From: Phragmites australis
Taxonomy: Eukaryota > Streptophyta > Magnoliopsida > Poales > Poaceae
Assembly (NCBI RefSeq): GCF_958298935.1
Contig: NC_084933.1
Location: 29,970,334-30,034,333 of the forward strand
Length of the DNA stretch: 64,000 nt
Reading direction: 5' to 3'
Shown here: positions 23,277 to 36,276 of the stretch, piece by piece
Position numbering within the stretch: the stretch's first letter is position 1
Layout of the letters: each line of letters opens with the position of its first letter
The notes under the pieces: generated by a model
The model's database searches: none
What the model saw: the letters and a program-made list of their open reading frames with translations, nothing else
What the model was told of the DNA's origin: nothing
Position numbers and translations under genes: made by a program

Positions 23277-25887
23277 AACGGAGGCAGTGGAGTAGAGTGG
23301 AGTCAAAGCGGGTAAAAGCTCAGAGCTGCAGCTACCTAAGGTTCTTGCTGCTGCAAAACTGTAAAGGGGTTTTATGTAGGTGGGGGTGTGCAGTGTCCAC
23401 CCATCTATGCGAAATACAACTCCCCGGTCACTTGCGTACATACAGCTTATCAGAGCATCTCTAACAGCTAATCCATCCCACCCGCTATTCCACACATACA
23501 CTAAAATTCCCTAAAACCTGGCTCCAACAGATTCTCCATTGCAATCGCTATTTTAGAGCATCCACTATCGCCAGCCTCCGACACGCCAAATCTGGTGTGC
23601 CTCTCTCCTCACGCCATCCCCAACTACATTCTCCCCCATTCGTTCGTGCCACCATCCGGAGCCCTTACCCTCGCAACTGGACTGTTATATCCATTCATCT
23701 GTTGATTTTCTTATTTATTGTATGATATATTTACTTATTTTTTCAATATAAATTTTAATATAAATAAATAGTCCTTATAAGGCCAACTCTAGTAGCTTTC
23801 GTATCCACCCACAAAATATTGTGTTAATTGGATTTGCCGATCGGGTGAGCGCATCGCTCCTCTAGCAGAATCCATTTCTAGCACTACAGTGATTAGGGTG
23901 TGTCACTATAGCGCTAGAAGAACGGCAAATTTGTCAATCGAATAGGGCTCCTATATTACTGTTTATAGTGTATGACTATGAGTCCGAAGAGAATATGAGA
24001 GTAATAGAATGTAGTAAATAAGTAGCTACTGAAAATAAAAAAATAAAAGATATTATAATAATATTAAGAGATGACGTATGATATACAAAATGAAAATTCT
24101 AATTCACCTCTACACATACACACAGTGACAGGGAGGGGAAGAGAGAAGGCATGCATGGAAGCAGAGGCAGCTAGGGGCCAGTGGGGAGATGCCACCAAAC
24201 CACATTTAAGGATCTTCAATTCTCTGCTCCGCCCCCTGCCACTGTCTCAGCTGTGGGGGGAGAGAGAATGAAGGAAGGAGAGAGAGAGAGAGGGGGACGA
24301 AACGCCCACGCACAAGGCCACTTTTACAGAGCGAAGCGAAAAGGTGCGGGGGAAATGGAGAGTTTGGTGAGCAGGGGCCCAACGCACAGGCACTCCCTCC
24401 CTCTTCCCCCACCAAGGATTATTTGGTTTGAAAAGCCGGCAAGCTTGATCCACATTTTCCTTTTGTTTGACACCATGGTGATAGCGCAACATTTCGACAA
24501 GCTAATTTTCTCCCTGTATAGATTCACTATCCGTCCTTACTCCTTAGGCTATTGCTGGAAGGGCTACGAAAATGCAATGCCAAATCTTTTAAACTCACAA
24601 CATATAGCAAGGTCTTATTTATTAGAGCTCCAACTTCAAGATTTATATAATATTTAAAATTTATATGATAAAATAAAGTGATTTATATATCTATTTTTAG
24701 TTAAAAAAGCACAAGATATCTACACCACAGACTCAATATGTCTACATCTCCAACTCTAAAAAAATTCAAAACTTTTAGAGTTAGAACTCTATGAAACATA
24801 CCTAAATCTGTAGTCGGCTAGTTCAGCACACTTGGTTGTTTAGGTTCTTGTATAAAAAATTACTTAATACAAAGATTCTCCTGTGTAACCTAGAAAAAAT
24901 GTAGTAACTCATCGAGTATGTTGGAGTCAATATAATCGTTCTTTCACTTGGTCGGGCAGGTTTCAATGGTCAAAGCACGTGAATGCACTACGTGAGGTTA
25001 CAATTCTAAGTTTATTTAGATATGTATTAAGATGTAATCATGTGATGTGTATAGATGTGAGTAAGCACTTGTGTATCTTCAATTTGTAATTAAAAAAAAG
25101 GTTTGAGTGACTGTCGTCATAACTTCTGTGGAAAGAGTGGTGCACGGTCAAAACTCCTTTCGAGAGGCCCTGCCCAATGCTGCCACATGCCCCACGACAC
25201 ATCTCACTCTTTAGACATACACCAATAAATACATACTACAAGCATCATGGTTCATAAATGGAAAGAGAGAGAGAGAGTAGGGTTTACGTACGACCACAGC
25301 CCTGTTATTTTGCTTCCGCTAGAAGTTTCAAGTTTGTAGGGTTGACGAGGAGAGAGAAACACTGGAGTACAGTACAGTAGAGTGCAGAGCGAGAACTCAA
25401 ACTAAAGAGCTGTGGGTTGATATTTGAACGAGTAGTTAGCAACCAAGCAGGAGGGGACAGGAGAGACGGGAGCTGGGGAAGGATTGCACGGGTCGAGACA
25501 GGAGAGAGGAAGAGAGGGAGCGAGAGGAAACCGTCTCCCCTCTCCCCGTTCCCCGGGTTGTTTCTGCAGACTGCAGGCAACACCTCTCGATCAGCTGGGC
25601 AGTACGTGCCACGATAGCTAGATGAGAACAGGGAGACATGTCGTCGATCCCCAACTACCACCACACAGATCGGACCGACTCATGGACTTGCACGTATCTG
25701 GCCCTGCTCTACGTAGGCTCGATCTGATGGCCCTACTCATCGATTGGGTGCAGGTGCAGAGGCTCCTGTACTTGGCGCTTGTCCAGATGAAAAATTGTAC
25801 AGTAGGGCGTCTTGTCTGTTAACTTCCTTGCCATAGCTCTGCGCCTCTGCCCATGCATGTCTGTCAGTGGAATTGAACTTGGTCAGA
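23277..25887. other. Intergenic; remnants of small transposons
   Basis: GAGCATCTCTAACAGC near 23453 looks like the end of a MITE of the GAGCATCTCCAACAG type. A segment around 24590-24815 shares blocks (CTCCAACT, AAAAAATTCAAAA, TAGAGTTAGA) with the MITE at 4618-5041. GA-rich runs occur at 24270-24300 and 25490-25540. No gene can be supported. Confidence 0.35.
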
Positions 25888-26121
25888 CTAGCTAGGCTCG
25901 TTTAGCCTGCCTGATCCAACAAGATGTGGTGGTGGTGATGGTGGAGCAATTTGCTTGAGATTCTGTGGCTTCAATTCGTTGACTCCAAGTAGTTCAACAG
26001 AATCACTTATGTGTGCTGCTACACTGTTAAGCTGTAGTAACGTCTTGTCAGCTAATCCACCACACAGAGTTCTAAAGTCAATCGGGGGTTTCAGGATAAA
26101 GCAATCTTTGGCCATGGCCAT
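25888..26121 (-). CDS. Candidate small protein, unrecognised
   Basis: A 77-codon ORF (starts MAMAKDCFILKPPIDF, ends GSGRLNEPS) has balanced amino acid use and a plausible helical middle with a Pro-rich tail. A TATATAT box lies at 26203-26209, about 82 bp upstream, a normal promoter distance. An overlapping out-of-frame ATG 5 bp upstream opens a short uORF, which weakens the case. No family is recognised; it could also be a non-coding transcript. Confidence 0.3.
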   Translation of the reverse strand: MAMAKDCFILKPPIDFRTLCGGLADKTLLQLNSVAAHISDSVELLGVNELKPQNLKQIAPPSPPPHLVGSGRLNEPS

Positions 26122-26129
26122 GGCATTAG

Positions 26130-27930
26130 TAGTTGATAATCAACTATGACTGTCAGTCTGTCACCACACTCTGTTAATCCTTTTTAAGGACATTGAGGCC
26201 CCATATATACAAACCTGGGGTTTAGCCATGATCAATGAATATTACTAGCAGCAGCAGCAGTAGTATGATAGTTGTGCCATTGACTGTCAAATTATGGTAG
26301 TACCACTCATTCTGGTTGCTTTCGGGCCTAGCAAATCTTTTGTTTAAAGTCTTCTTTATGGCACAACATGATCAGAATTCAATTTGCCTTTTTCTTTTAT
26401 GCTAGTACATTTAGTATGAAAATCTATAAGCATCTATCTGTTTGTCATCTACCCGGTTGTCCGTTGCCGTTTGTGTGATCAGAAATTCAGAACGCATGGA
26501 TACGCGAATTAAGGGATGTGTAAATACAAAATCTAAGAGATTCAGGTGAGCAGTCTGACATTGTTTATGGTGTCACAGATGAAGGGCCACATATCGTCAT
26601 ATCAGAACTCAGAAGTGTACTAAAAATCACTGAACCTTCATATTGGGCCTGGCCAACTTCCTCATGGGTCTCGCATGGATCTCCTAAGGTCCACCTGAGC
26701 TCGGTCGTGGGATAGGGATCCAACGAACCATATGAGAGATGGGGGGTATGTATTTGTTTTGCGAATGTTGTTTAGAGTGGAGGGTTCTCAATATTGTGTT
26801 TGGATTGAGAAAACTTTAGTATCGGAATTGATGAACAATATAATACTTATTTGATATCAATAAAATGCTATGATGACTTTCCCCAAAAAAACTAGTAATA
26901 CACGATCACACATTGCGCAAAGTCAAAGAGTTCTCGGATAGTTCAGAGTGGACTTAGCTGGAGAAGTACAGTGCATGAGTTCCTCCCTACGCAGCTAGCG
27001 AGTTCGTGGAGAACCAACAGTATTGCACGATCGAATACCAATCCGGCCCTTTTGCCTTTTGGGCGCGTATCGTGCAGAGGTTGGGTAGCCAGGGAACGGA
27101 GGGGACACACGCATGCATGCAGCGCCGCTAACTCGATCGAGGGAGGTCAACCGGTCAAGGCGTCAGTACGACCTTATATCTACACGGTTTTTATTAGAAG
27201 TCTAAAGTTAAATACGAAATATAAGGATGGAACTTCCGCCGACTCAGCTCCCACCTTAAGCTTTGCCGCACTCCGTGCCTGTCCGCTAATGATGGGGGTC
27301 GAGACCACTGCAGTGCAGCAAGGGCACGCACCGACCACGGGATGCGAGCATGCGGCTGTCTCGTGCCATTTGGGAAAGGGAGCACATGTAGCCCGCCATC
27401 CACGGAGCGGCAGGAACAGTAGTGAAAAGCGCTGGTCACCTGGCGTTCGTGAAAGAGTCCGAATGGTGGGGGACTTCGACGCACTTTGGGCGTGGATATG
27501 GATTGCTTCCACAGACAAGTCTAGTCCGATGGGAATTTCTTGAACGAGTCCGCAGCATAGTACTGTTTGCTAGCTGAGGAAAATTTTCCGTGTACGCGGC
27601 CCTTCATGGGCTGGAACTGACGTGATATTTGGAGGCCCGGCCCGCTTTAGGATCACCAAACTAGTTTTCCTTTATCTCGTTTCCTTTCTGATTTTCTTCT
27701 CCATACTTATTCATTTTATTTTCTCTCATCTATACTCAAAGGTATTTGTAAAGGAAAGAGAGAATCTCATTTTAAAAAAATTTCCTTCGTGAAGAGAACC
27801 CTGAAGAAAAACTATTGAATCGTTAAAGTGAACAAAAATTCCTTCACGAAGAGAATCTGTTAGGCATGCTCTTATGTGGTAAGGTGACGTCTATCCAACT
27901 AACATTGTTTAACAAATAAAAATAAATAAA
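26130..27930. other. Intergenic stretch
   Basis: A 190-codon ORF at 26971-27543 lies in a GC-balanced patch but has no recognisable domain, and its composition is not convincing. No other feature seen. Confidence 0.3.
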
Positions 27931-27939
27931 TAACTCTGT

Positions 27940-28180
27940 ATTTTATTGCTTTTAAAATTTAAAACACTATCAAAATAGTTATGATTTTTTTTAAAAAAAA
28001 TATATGTTGTAGAGATACTATAATCTAGCTCTCAAAAAATTTCATACAAAAATATGTTTTGTCATTATTTGAGTTGATTTTTTTTAAAGAGATAGATTAT
28101 ATCGTTCCTCTATAATATATTTTTTCAGAATTTTTTATGACTATTTTAATAGTATTTTAAATTTTAAGAGTAATAAAACG
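27940..28180. mobile_element. Foldback MITE, copy 1
   Basis: Left arm (from TTTTATTGCTTTTAAAATTT) and right arm (ending AATTTTAAGAGTAATAAAACG) are inverse copies of about 100 bp each, including an inner CTATAATCTAGCTCT / AGAGATAGATTATATCG match. A related foldback occurs at 51325-51655. Non-coding; family not named. Confidence 0.7.
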
Positions 28181-29222
28181 TAATTTTTTTTAAGCTATCA
28201 TCTATTGAAAGCACGATATGTTTTTTAGTGTTACCGTTGGAAGGGCAACATTTTTTTTGTCATCCTTCCAATGAGTGACGGTAATTTAGATATGTAATAT
28301 TTTGATTTAAACATGTATTTTTGTAAATATTGAAAAATAAAAAAATTGTTTTCGCGCACTGTTTGCAGAGAGGAAAGCTGAGGAAAGCTATTTAGTATGG
28401 CTTGATACGTCGGCTCACACGTCTATTAGAAATCGTTTATGCATCTTCCAAAATACTCCGTCCTTTAAAAAATACAAGATGCATTTTATTTTAAAAAGTT
28501 AAATTTTATATATTTTGATTAATAATTAGTTAAATTATAAGTATGTTTAGTATAAAAAATATACAACTAAATTCATATTTTAAAACTCTTTCACACTATT
28601 GATTTTGTAACTATAAACTATATATTTAACAAGAAAACATTAGTAAAATTTTAATTTTAAACATCGAACCAAAACAAAATGCGTTAAACGGATAGAGTAA
28701 TAAGTGATCTAGCATAGAATTAAGTTGGTTCAAGATTGAGCATGCTCTAGAAAAAGGCACTAACATGTTCCCTTTCGTTCTCTGTCCTGGCCGATGATTG
28801 GGTAGGCAAGTATCCAGTGAAAGCTGCAATAGTGTCCCTGAAATTTAGCGTGGCGATGAAGAGTAGGTACCTCTACGGTGTACGTTTTGCAATCATGATG
28901 TCAACTGGGCAGCCATACGGTGTTGTTAGTTGCCACGTATGGCCCTCTTTAGGCGATCCCATGTACGCACGTTCAAAGGCGCACTAATACTCCTAGTTCG
29001 CAAAAAAAGAAAGAAGAGAAACGCACCGACAGATGCTGGCCGTCCAAATAAATGCGTACGTGGAATCCATTTTTGCAGTCATCCGGGACGGATCTAGCGC
29101 ACGGTTCACAAATTCTATACTCTCGGAAACCGACTGTTGATAGAAATCAGTCGAATTTTATCAATTTTTTAATTTTGAATTTAAGTTTTATTGACGTGAA
29201 AAATTATGACGCTAAACAGAGT
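28181..29222. other. AT-rich intergenic stretch
   Basis: No gene recognised. Short AT-rich blocks near 28450-28690 look like old transposon sequence. Confidence 0.3.
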
Positions 29223-29957
29223 TGCAATACGTAGCATCATGTGTAGGGTGTTCAATAATAGAGATAACTATTACGCTTTCGCGGTAACGAGTAGCCGATT
29301 TACGAGCAAACTGGTAAATGATAACTAATCCGACGACCAGCACTGAGAAATTCAGTATGTCACTATAGCGACGGATCTTAGTCAGCAAATCGCATTCATA
29401 AGGGACCCCATCAGCCGGCGGCTTGTCCTTGATCGTCGAGATTAAGAACGAGTAGCAACAGGAGGAGTAAAATGACTACAAGAGCTAGATAGAAAAATAA
29501 TAGATATATATTGGTATTTGATTAATTATTCCTATTTTTTTCAATTAGTCATGGCTCTCTCATATTTAAAGAGCGATATGTCTTAGTTATAAGAGATTAG
29601 GATTCCTAATTTAAACCGAACAAAACTTACAGATATAATTCGTCTACGACATATGAGTCTAAATTTTCTATAACTAACATATATTTTCTATTCAACCACG
29701 TAAATTCTCATATATCTACCTGAGTGTCCTTTATTACAGTTCGACCTTCTTCGATCCGACTACGTTTTCGATCTGAATATCTATCTGTATCACCTGATCG
29801 TGGTTAGGGTACTGTTTGTTGATTGGTTTACTGTTTGTTAGTATGCGGTACTGTTTATCTGGTTGGAAGTACTGTTCATTTGATCGGGGGTACTATTTAT
29901 TTGGTCGGATATACTGATCACTGCAATGACCACTATAGATACCAAATTTTATCAGCA
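29223..29957 (-). repeat. Left LTR (3' LTR of the minus-strand element)
   Basis: Shares long blocks with the right LTR, such as GAGACGGATCTTAGTCAGC (one difference), ACAGATATAATTCG and CGTAAATTCTCATATATCTA. It carries a run of TACTGTTTGTT / TACTGTTCATTTG variants near its right end. Confidence 0.75.
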
Positions 29958-31504
29958 AACCGCTATTTTTTTAGTAAATCTTGCGTATCAAAAAACACTT
30001 TCATGCGGCATAAACAACTTATTATCTATTTTCAGCCATCTCTTATGATGATGATAAACGATGTGCCGGCTATGCATGCTGTTAGGGTGATGAAAATAAA
30101 CATCGGCTATATATCTTATATTTTTTTAATAATGTTTCTAATACGGTTGTAACATCCGATCCTATATACCTTGTCTTGATAGTACTTGACTAAACTGTAA
30201 AAAATCCTAAAACAACATCCAAGGATCACATCAAACTATGGAGAATAACCAAATATACCCGAGCATAGTTTCCACAATGATGACATCGATGGAACAAGTA
30301 ATAAACATAAATGATGTAGCAACCAATAGTTTTGATGATGATTTGCAAACCTGCGATTTTACGGCTGTTTCCTGAATCACTTGGTCTTTGTCTCATGTAT
30401 AGTTCTAGCAATGGATACTTGAACACTACCCTTAGTCTGAACTTGTGTGCTAGCTTTAGGAACAAACATAATCTTCCTGTAATTAACCACATCAAGGTCA
30501 TGCTTTCGATTAGTCACATCAATTGTCTTCTCACTTTCTTACTTTTAACTTGAACTGGAACATACACATTCAGTTGTATCATTTACCATTGAGCTGTTAG
30601 ACCTTTCCTTTTTGCTAAGACTAACATCAATAATTCATTTTCTATGTGTTGCTTTTCCTTGTCGCATACTAATGCAAGAGCCCGGACCAGATGTGTATTT
30701 GGCTTGATCACATAAAGCATGTGCATGTTTATCAGTTAACGACATAACTCTTTCAAGTGAATTCACATTTATCAGCTCTTTGAGTATAATAGTCAGTTTC
30801 TCATCTCTTGCAGGCAAATCTGAACTTTTATCCTTGTTACCATCCATTTTAACACAATAAAGTTTATGATCAAAATGGTCATCTTTAGAATGAGATATTC
30901 TATCAAACACCGGTGGCCTAGATATTGCCCGCCCTAGATGGAATAACTCAAAGGGCATCGGAGGTGGCCTCCACGAACCATACCAGCCCTATGGCAAGCA
31001 AGGAGAAAATATCATAGGAAGAGGACCCCATGACATGGGTATTGGTGGCCCAAAAGGAGGATACGATACTGTTGCATAAAAATATTCCAATCGCCAAATC
31101 CGATCAACAAACTCATGCTTTGGAGGTGATCTTGGTTGCTTAAAATTACCAAATAGACCAACAGTACTTGGGTTAGTTATTCCCTCTCTCGTACTTAACT
31201 AGAAGTTGTTTGAATGTCACCTTCAGCTTTGCATTTATTACGGCTATGACAGTTAATGCTTGAACATTAACCTTAGTTTTAATATTTTGACTACCTTTAG
31301 AGACCCAAACTATCTTCTTATTTTTGTCTACAATATTGCTAGCTTTACTAGTTCTATCATTATCAATCTTGCTAGCCATTGCCACTTTCTTAGCTTTGAT
31401 TGCATCAGCCTATTTTGGCCGAATCCACACCTGCTTGTCTTCACAATTCAGCATCCTTACAAGGAGAGATTGTTCCACTCTATGCCCCCTATCTCTAGAT
31501 GAAC

Positions 31505-31717
31505 TGCAAACTTCAATCGACCTTCATTAATAGCCTATTGTATTTACCAATGAAATATATTGCGATCATTAGTATTATGAGTAAATAAATTATACCACTA
31601 GCAATATAAATGTCATTTTAACTATTCACACGAAGATATAACATGATGATCATATAATCTGATATATTTTTTTTGTAATAAAATATCAAAAATCTGATCA
31701 TACTTGGTAAAATCAAA
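31505..31717 (-). pseudogene. Gypsy gag remnant with stop codons
   Basis: Minus-strand translation reads KYDQIFDILLQKKYIRL, then a HLYC..W-NLFTHNTND block, then AINEGRLKFAV, in the order seen in grass Gypsy gag proteins (zinc-knuckle-like CxxH region before QSAINEGRL). Several in-frame stops interrupt it. It sets the strand and superfamily of the surrounding element. Confidence 0.7.
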
Positions 31718-34553
31718 TGTATAGTTTTTCTTTTTTTAGTCGATTCTTTTGCGGAGATGGTTTCAAACCTAAACAAACAACTTGTTCGAATTTGATATTA
31801 ACTCACTCGACTACACATTCACCTATACTCATCTTGTCCGGTATCTTAGAGTTATTTTCTATCATATTAATATCGGTCTCTTCAAATTTCAGCATCAGCC
31901 TCGTATCTATAAACCCGAAATAGTCACAAAACTTACGCTTCATTCGAGACCAAATATAGACCGAGTTTAGAATACATAAAATAACCCATATAAATGTAAT
32001 GCCTAACAAAGATGATGATGAGAATAATTCTAACTTAAAATTATTACTATTAATGACCTTCCCATATAATATAATAATTTGCCTAACAAATCCCGTAGCG
32101 ATTCTACTACCCTTACTCATGAATTTTGCAAATTCTAGCATTTTAAAACCATGCAAGTATGGGACCGTATTATCAAAATCAGAGTACGGTCCTCTGTATA
32201 TAGATATTGCATTATCAAGCTCTATTTCAGGTTTTTCCTTGCAACATACTACCAATATATTTATTCATATTACTTTCTCTACCTAATCTTTCAGAATCAT
32301 TAAGCACAAAATCACTAAAAAATTTATCTATCGAGACTGTAAAATCAGATTAGGTTGTAGATAGCGTAGTTGCAAATCGTACCTCTTTTAGCAGGACATC
32401 AATGGATGAAAACTCACATATCACACAAACATGACGTTGTGGGCTACACATATAGTGTATTTTCTTGACAAACACTAAAATAGGTTCTCGGCAATGAACT
32501 ACAAGGAACACCAGAACTTTAGGTTGGAGTGAGAGGCAAACATATGCTACTATGTTGTATAAGGTTATATGCATACTTGCTGTATTTTTATTTGTTTAGC
32601 TATAACCATTAGTAACATATGAAGCCGAATTAGATGCATTAGGTGTTACATATGGTGCTAAAAAAGTATAAGGTGTAACCTCCGTTCGAATAACATGTGG
32701 TGTAACATCTGGTGGTTCAAACTAATTAGTCGAATGATCAGCATTACTGCTACCATATATCTCATCCATTGGCATAGTTTATTGTGTAACTATAAGCGGT
32801 GAACTCATTACCGATGAATTAAGATATACTATTTGTGATTGTATACTACTAGAATTATTATCACGTGATAGCTCATAATAATTAGCCGAAACTATCATCT
32901 CAATTTGGCCATAATAATTATTCATCGACATGTTAGTTTGTGATATACTAAGTGGTGTAAGTATTGCCGATGAATTAAAAGAAACATGCTCATGTTATAT
33001 GTTGCTAATAACATTAAAAATTGAAGCATGCATATTGTTTTGCATTGGCTGTTGCATATTATCAATATGTTGTAATTATAGAACTGAAGATCTAAAATAA
33101 TTACCTAACATATAATCTGAATTTCTAGTCGACACATTAAATTCATCAAATACAGGTATAGCAATGTCAACAGAGCTATTCATTATATTTGCAAAATAAT
33201 CTGATAATATATTTACAAATTATATCTTAGACTTGATATAGATAGATGGTGTGACGATATTATTGTGATTCATCCTGTGTCTATATTATGCCATGGACAA
33301 AGAAGTCGATGCCTCCGCGGACAGCATGGAGCAGGGCGTGCAGTACAGAGGCGTGCAGCACAAGCACGCAGCACAGGGACGTGAATTTTCCACGTAATAC
33401 ACCAACTCGGTCTTGATATCTCTTTGCAGCTGCTTCACACGATGTGCACAGGAATAAGAAATTGGCTTCACGTGAGGTAGAGATCTGATGCTAGCAGGAG
33501 CTGGTGATCGAGCAGCACCAAAACCACACGGCGCACGTCTTCTTCACGTTGTGTCGCACGATCACTTCGCCACCATGATGTGCGGTTGAGTGTGCTAGCA
33601 GATCGAAACGAATACTTCTTGCCAAGGCCCTGGCGAGCGGCAGCAAGGAAGCGCAATCGGCCCAAAGGCCTGATGCGGCGGAGACGGAAAAAATAGATCG
33701 ATTTGAGTAACTAGCGCACTAACTCTGCAACTGCACAGGCTAAAAATTTAACTTACAACTGAATTATAGATATTTGTGTTAATAATGGTTGTATGCTAAG
33801 ATACCTCAACTATTTATATTTAAATATTAGAATGTAAAATATAAATATAATTTTTGTTCATAATATTGGAATCATGTTTATTATTTGTGAATAGATCTAA
33901 TTTATAATTTTCATTTTATGTGTTATGCAAATTGATTTTTATTTGTTTCTTGATTTTTTGAAATTATTATTATTTTTAATGTCGTCACCGTATCTCATAT
34001 TATTTTTTAAAAATACATTATAAATTCTTTGATATTATTTTTATGTGTTAATTCGTAATATGTTTGTGTTCTGTTATTTTAATTTTGTAATGTTTGATTA
34101 CACGTATATTTAATTAGTATATTTTAATTGATTTGGAAGAGTGTGTTGATTGCTAACGTAACTAAGTTGGAGTTTGCTAACGTAAACTTGTTGAATAAAG
34201 GGTATCTACAACAAAAAAAAAGGAAGAAAAGGTAAGGCAAGAAGTAGTGTTGTGGTTGGACTCTATGATTTGTTTTTTAATCTTATATGTTGTTTTGTCT
34301 TGTTGTTGATCTATGGTTACAGTAAATCAATCAATCAATTCGATGGTTGGATATTTTGCTTTTTTATGAGAATTTTTAAATTTTTTCTAGAATTAACATG
34401 GAGACACCAAAAGAAATCTCCAATTAGTAAATATAAGATTGGCTAAGGAAATAAATTCGGTTGTATCTAAGCCAAACAAATTGTTTCTCAGCGGAATCAT
34501 TAAATAGTGTGTTGATATGAATAGTTGATACGTCAAACACTGAATATCTCGTG

Positions 34554-35252
34554 TGCAATCCATAGCATAACGCGTAAAGCGTTCAGCAACAGAAATAACT
34601 ATTACGCTTTCACGTCAATGAGCAACTGATTTATGAGTAAACCGACAAAATATAACTAACCCAGTGAGCAGCATCTAAAAAATCCAATCTGGCACTATAG
34701 AGACGGATCTTAGTCAGCAAATCGTACTCGGGAGGGACCAAGTCAGGACACGGTTAGTCGATGACTTATCCTTAATTGTCGAGATCAAGAATGAGTAGCA
34801 GCAGGAGGAGTAATAAGAGGAAAAGCTAGATAGAAAAATAGTATATGTATATTGGTATTTGATCAATTATTTCTATTTTTTTCAATCGGTTATAGCTCTC
34901 TCATATTTAAAAGGTGACATGTCTTAGCCGTAAAAGATTTAAACTCATAATTCAAACTGAACAAAATTTACAGATATAATTCGACTATAACATATGAGTT
35001 CAAATTTTTTTATAACTAACATATCTTTCTTATTCAACAACGTAAATTCTCATATATCTACCTGACTATACTTTATTACAATTCAACCTTCTTCGATTTA
35101 ACTACATGAACATATGTCCGTATCAACTGGTCGTGGTTGTGGATACTGTTCATATGGTCGGAGGTACTGTTCATTTAGTCGAAAATATTATTTATTTGGT
35201 CGGAGGTATCGATCGCTGCAATAATCATTATATATGTCAAATCTTATCATCA
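34554..35252 (-). repeat. Right LTR (5' LTR of the minus-strand element)
   Basis: Direct repeat partner of 29223-29957. Begins TGCAATCCATAGCAT on the plus strand and ends CTTATCATCA. Confidence 0.75.
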
Positions 35253-35977
35253 ACAAGTTTGATCAGTAACCGTTCGGTTTCTAAATACGGTGCGGACTGA
35301 ATTGGCTGATAACTACGATAACCGAACGATTACTATCGCATTTTCAATTTCAAACCTTGATCTAGCGTCACTGAGCGGGGCTCCTTACTTTTTCTTCTTT
35401 TTTATGCCTAAAAATTGAACTGCACCTGGATCCGCCCCTGAGCCATCCCAATTCCCGCGGGCCGTGCCGTGCAGGAGTGGATGCATTTTACAGCAGTGGC
35501 GACTGGCGAGCACGAGGGGTGGGGACGTGCCAATTGAACTGCCGGCGCGCGCGAGGCAAGCGCTGACGAGTGTAGAGTGGGCCGCTGACACATTGCTCGT
35601 GGGATGAAACGCGCGCGTGGTGAGGCGAGCGCAACCAGGCAGGCAGGCAGCCAGCCAGCCCGGGCTAGCAGCAAGCGTCCGGCCGACGTCCCGGCTCCTC
35701 CCGGGCAGTCACGCCACGCAGCAACAGCCAACATCATGCACGCGCACGCGCCGCGGCGGCGGCACGAGGCCTGCTGCGTTGCGCGCGGAGGTGCGCCAAG
35801 AGGCGCGAGCACGATCGACGCGTTGCCACGAACCGCGCAGCGCCCGGCGCGAGGGACCGTCCTGGACTGGGCATGCAGGTGCAGCACGCGGCGGCACGAA
35901 CAGAGCGCGACACGCGGGAACGGCATGATTCTTGCTATTCCGACGGTGCTAGCATGCTACACAGGCAGTATCGGCAT
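35253..35977. other. GC-rich intergenic patch
   Basis: Overlapping ORFs on both strands (for example 35408-35926 minus, 172 aa) are typical of unconstrained GC-rich sequence. No domain was recognised. Confidence 0.35.
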
Positions 35978-36276
35978 GGAATTTTTGTTTTTTAGCCCTT
36001 TACAAAAATTTATTTTACAAATAAAACCTCTAAAAAAGGTATAGAGAAATGGACCTTTTTGCCCATAGCACGGCCCCACAACTTGTGGTGGACGATACCG
36101 AGCGTCGTGGCTCCATGCTACCATGTAGTTTGGCACAGATCCTACGTAGCAATGGCATGGCCTCAGAGGTGGTGGCACCTTAAGCAGTAGACTAACGGTG
36201 CCACTTCTGAACATCTTTTCTTAAAATGTCTATTTGTAAAATAAGTTTTTGTAAAGAGCTAAAAAGCAAAAATTCC
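35978..36276. mobile_element. MITE with about 45-bp terminal inverted repeats
   Basis: Starts GGAATTTTTGTTTTTTAGCC and ends with the near inverse GCTAAAAAGCAAAAATTCC. The match extends about 45 bp inwards to ACAAAT / ATTTGT. The 299-bp element has a GC-rich non-coding core. No target duplication could be fixed. Confidence 0.8.

Larger units (their letters stand above)
29223..35252 (-). mobile_element. Decayed Gypsy-type LTR retrotransposon
   Basis: Two long direct repeats (29223-29957 and 34554-35252) enclose about 4.6 kb that contains remnants of a Gypsy gag on the minus strand. In minus orientation both LTRs begin TG and end GCA, and a purine-rich run (AAAAAAATAGCGG) lies next to the left LTR as a polypurine tract would. 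No primer binding site was recognised and no target duplication could be fixed. The two LTRs differ at many positions and by several indels, so it is ancient. The room left of gag is too short for a complete pol, so it is deleted or was non-autonomous. Confidence 0.75.

Noticed and set aside
24120..24390. Possible microRNA hairpin in a GA/GC-rich stretch
   Set aside because: No match to a conserved plant microRNA that I know, and no convincing long hairpin.
26971..27543. 190-codon plus ORF
   Set aside because: No domain, and composition does not resemble grass coding sequence.
35408..36044. 172- and 146-codon ORFs on opposite strands
   Set aside because: GC-rich patch with open frames on both strands, no domain, no splice or promoter support.
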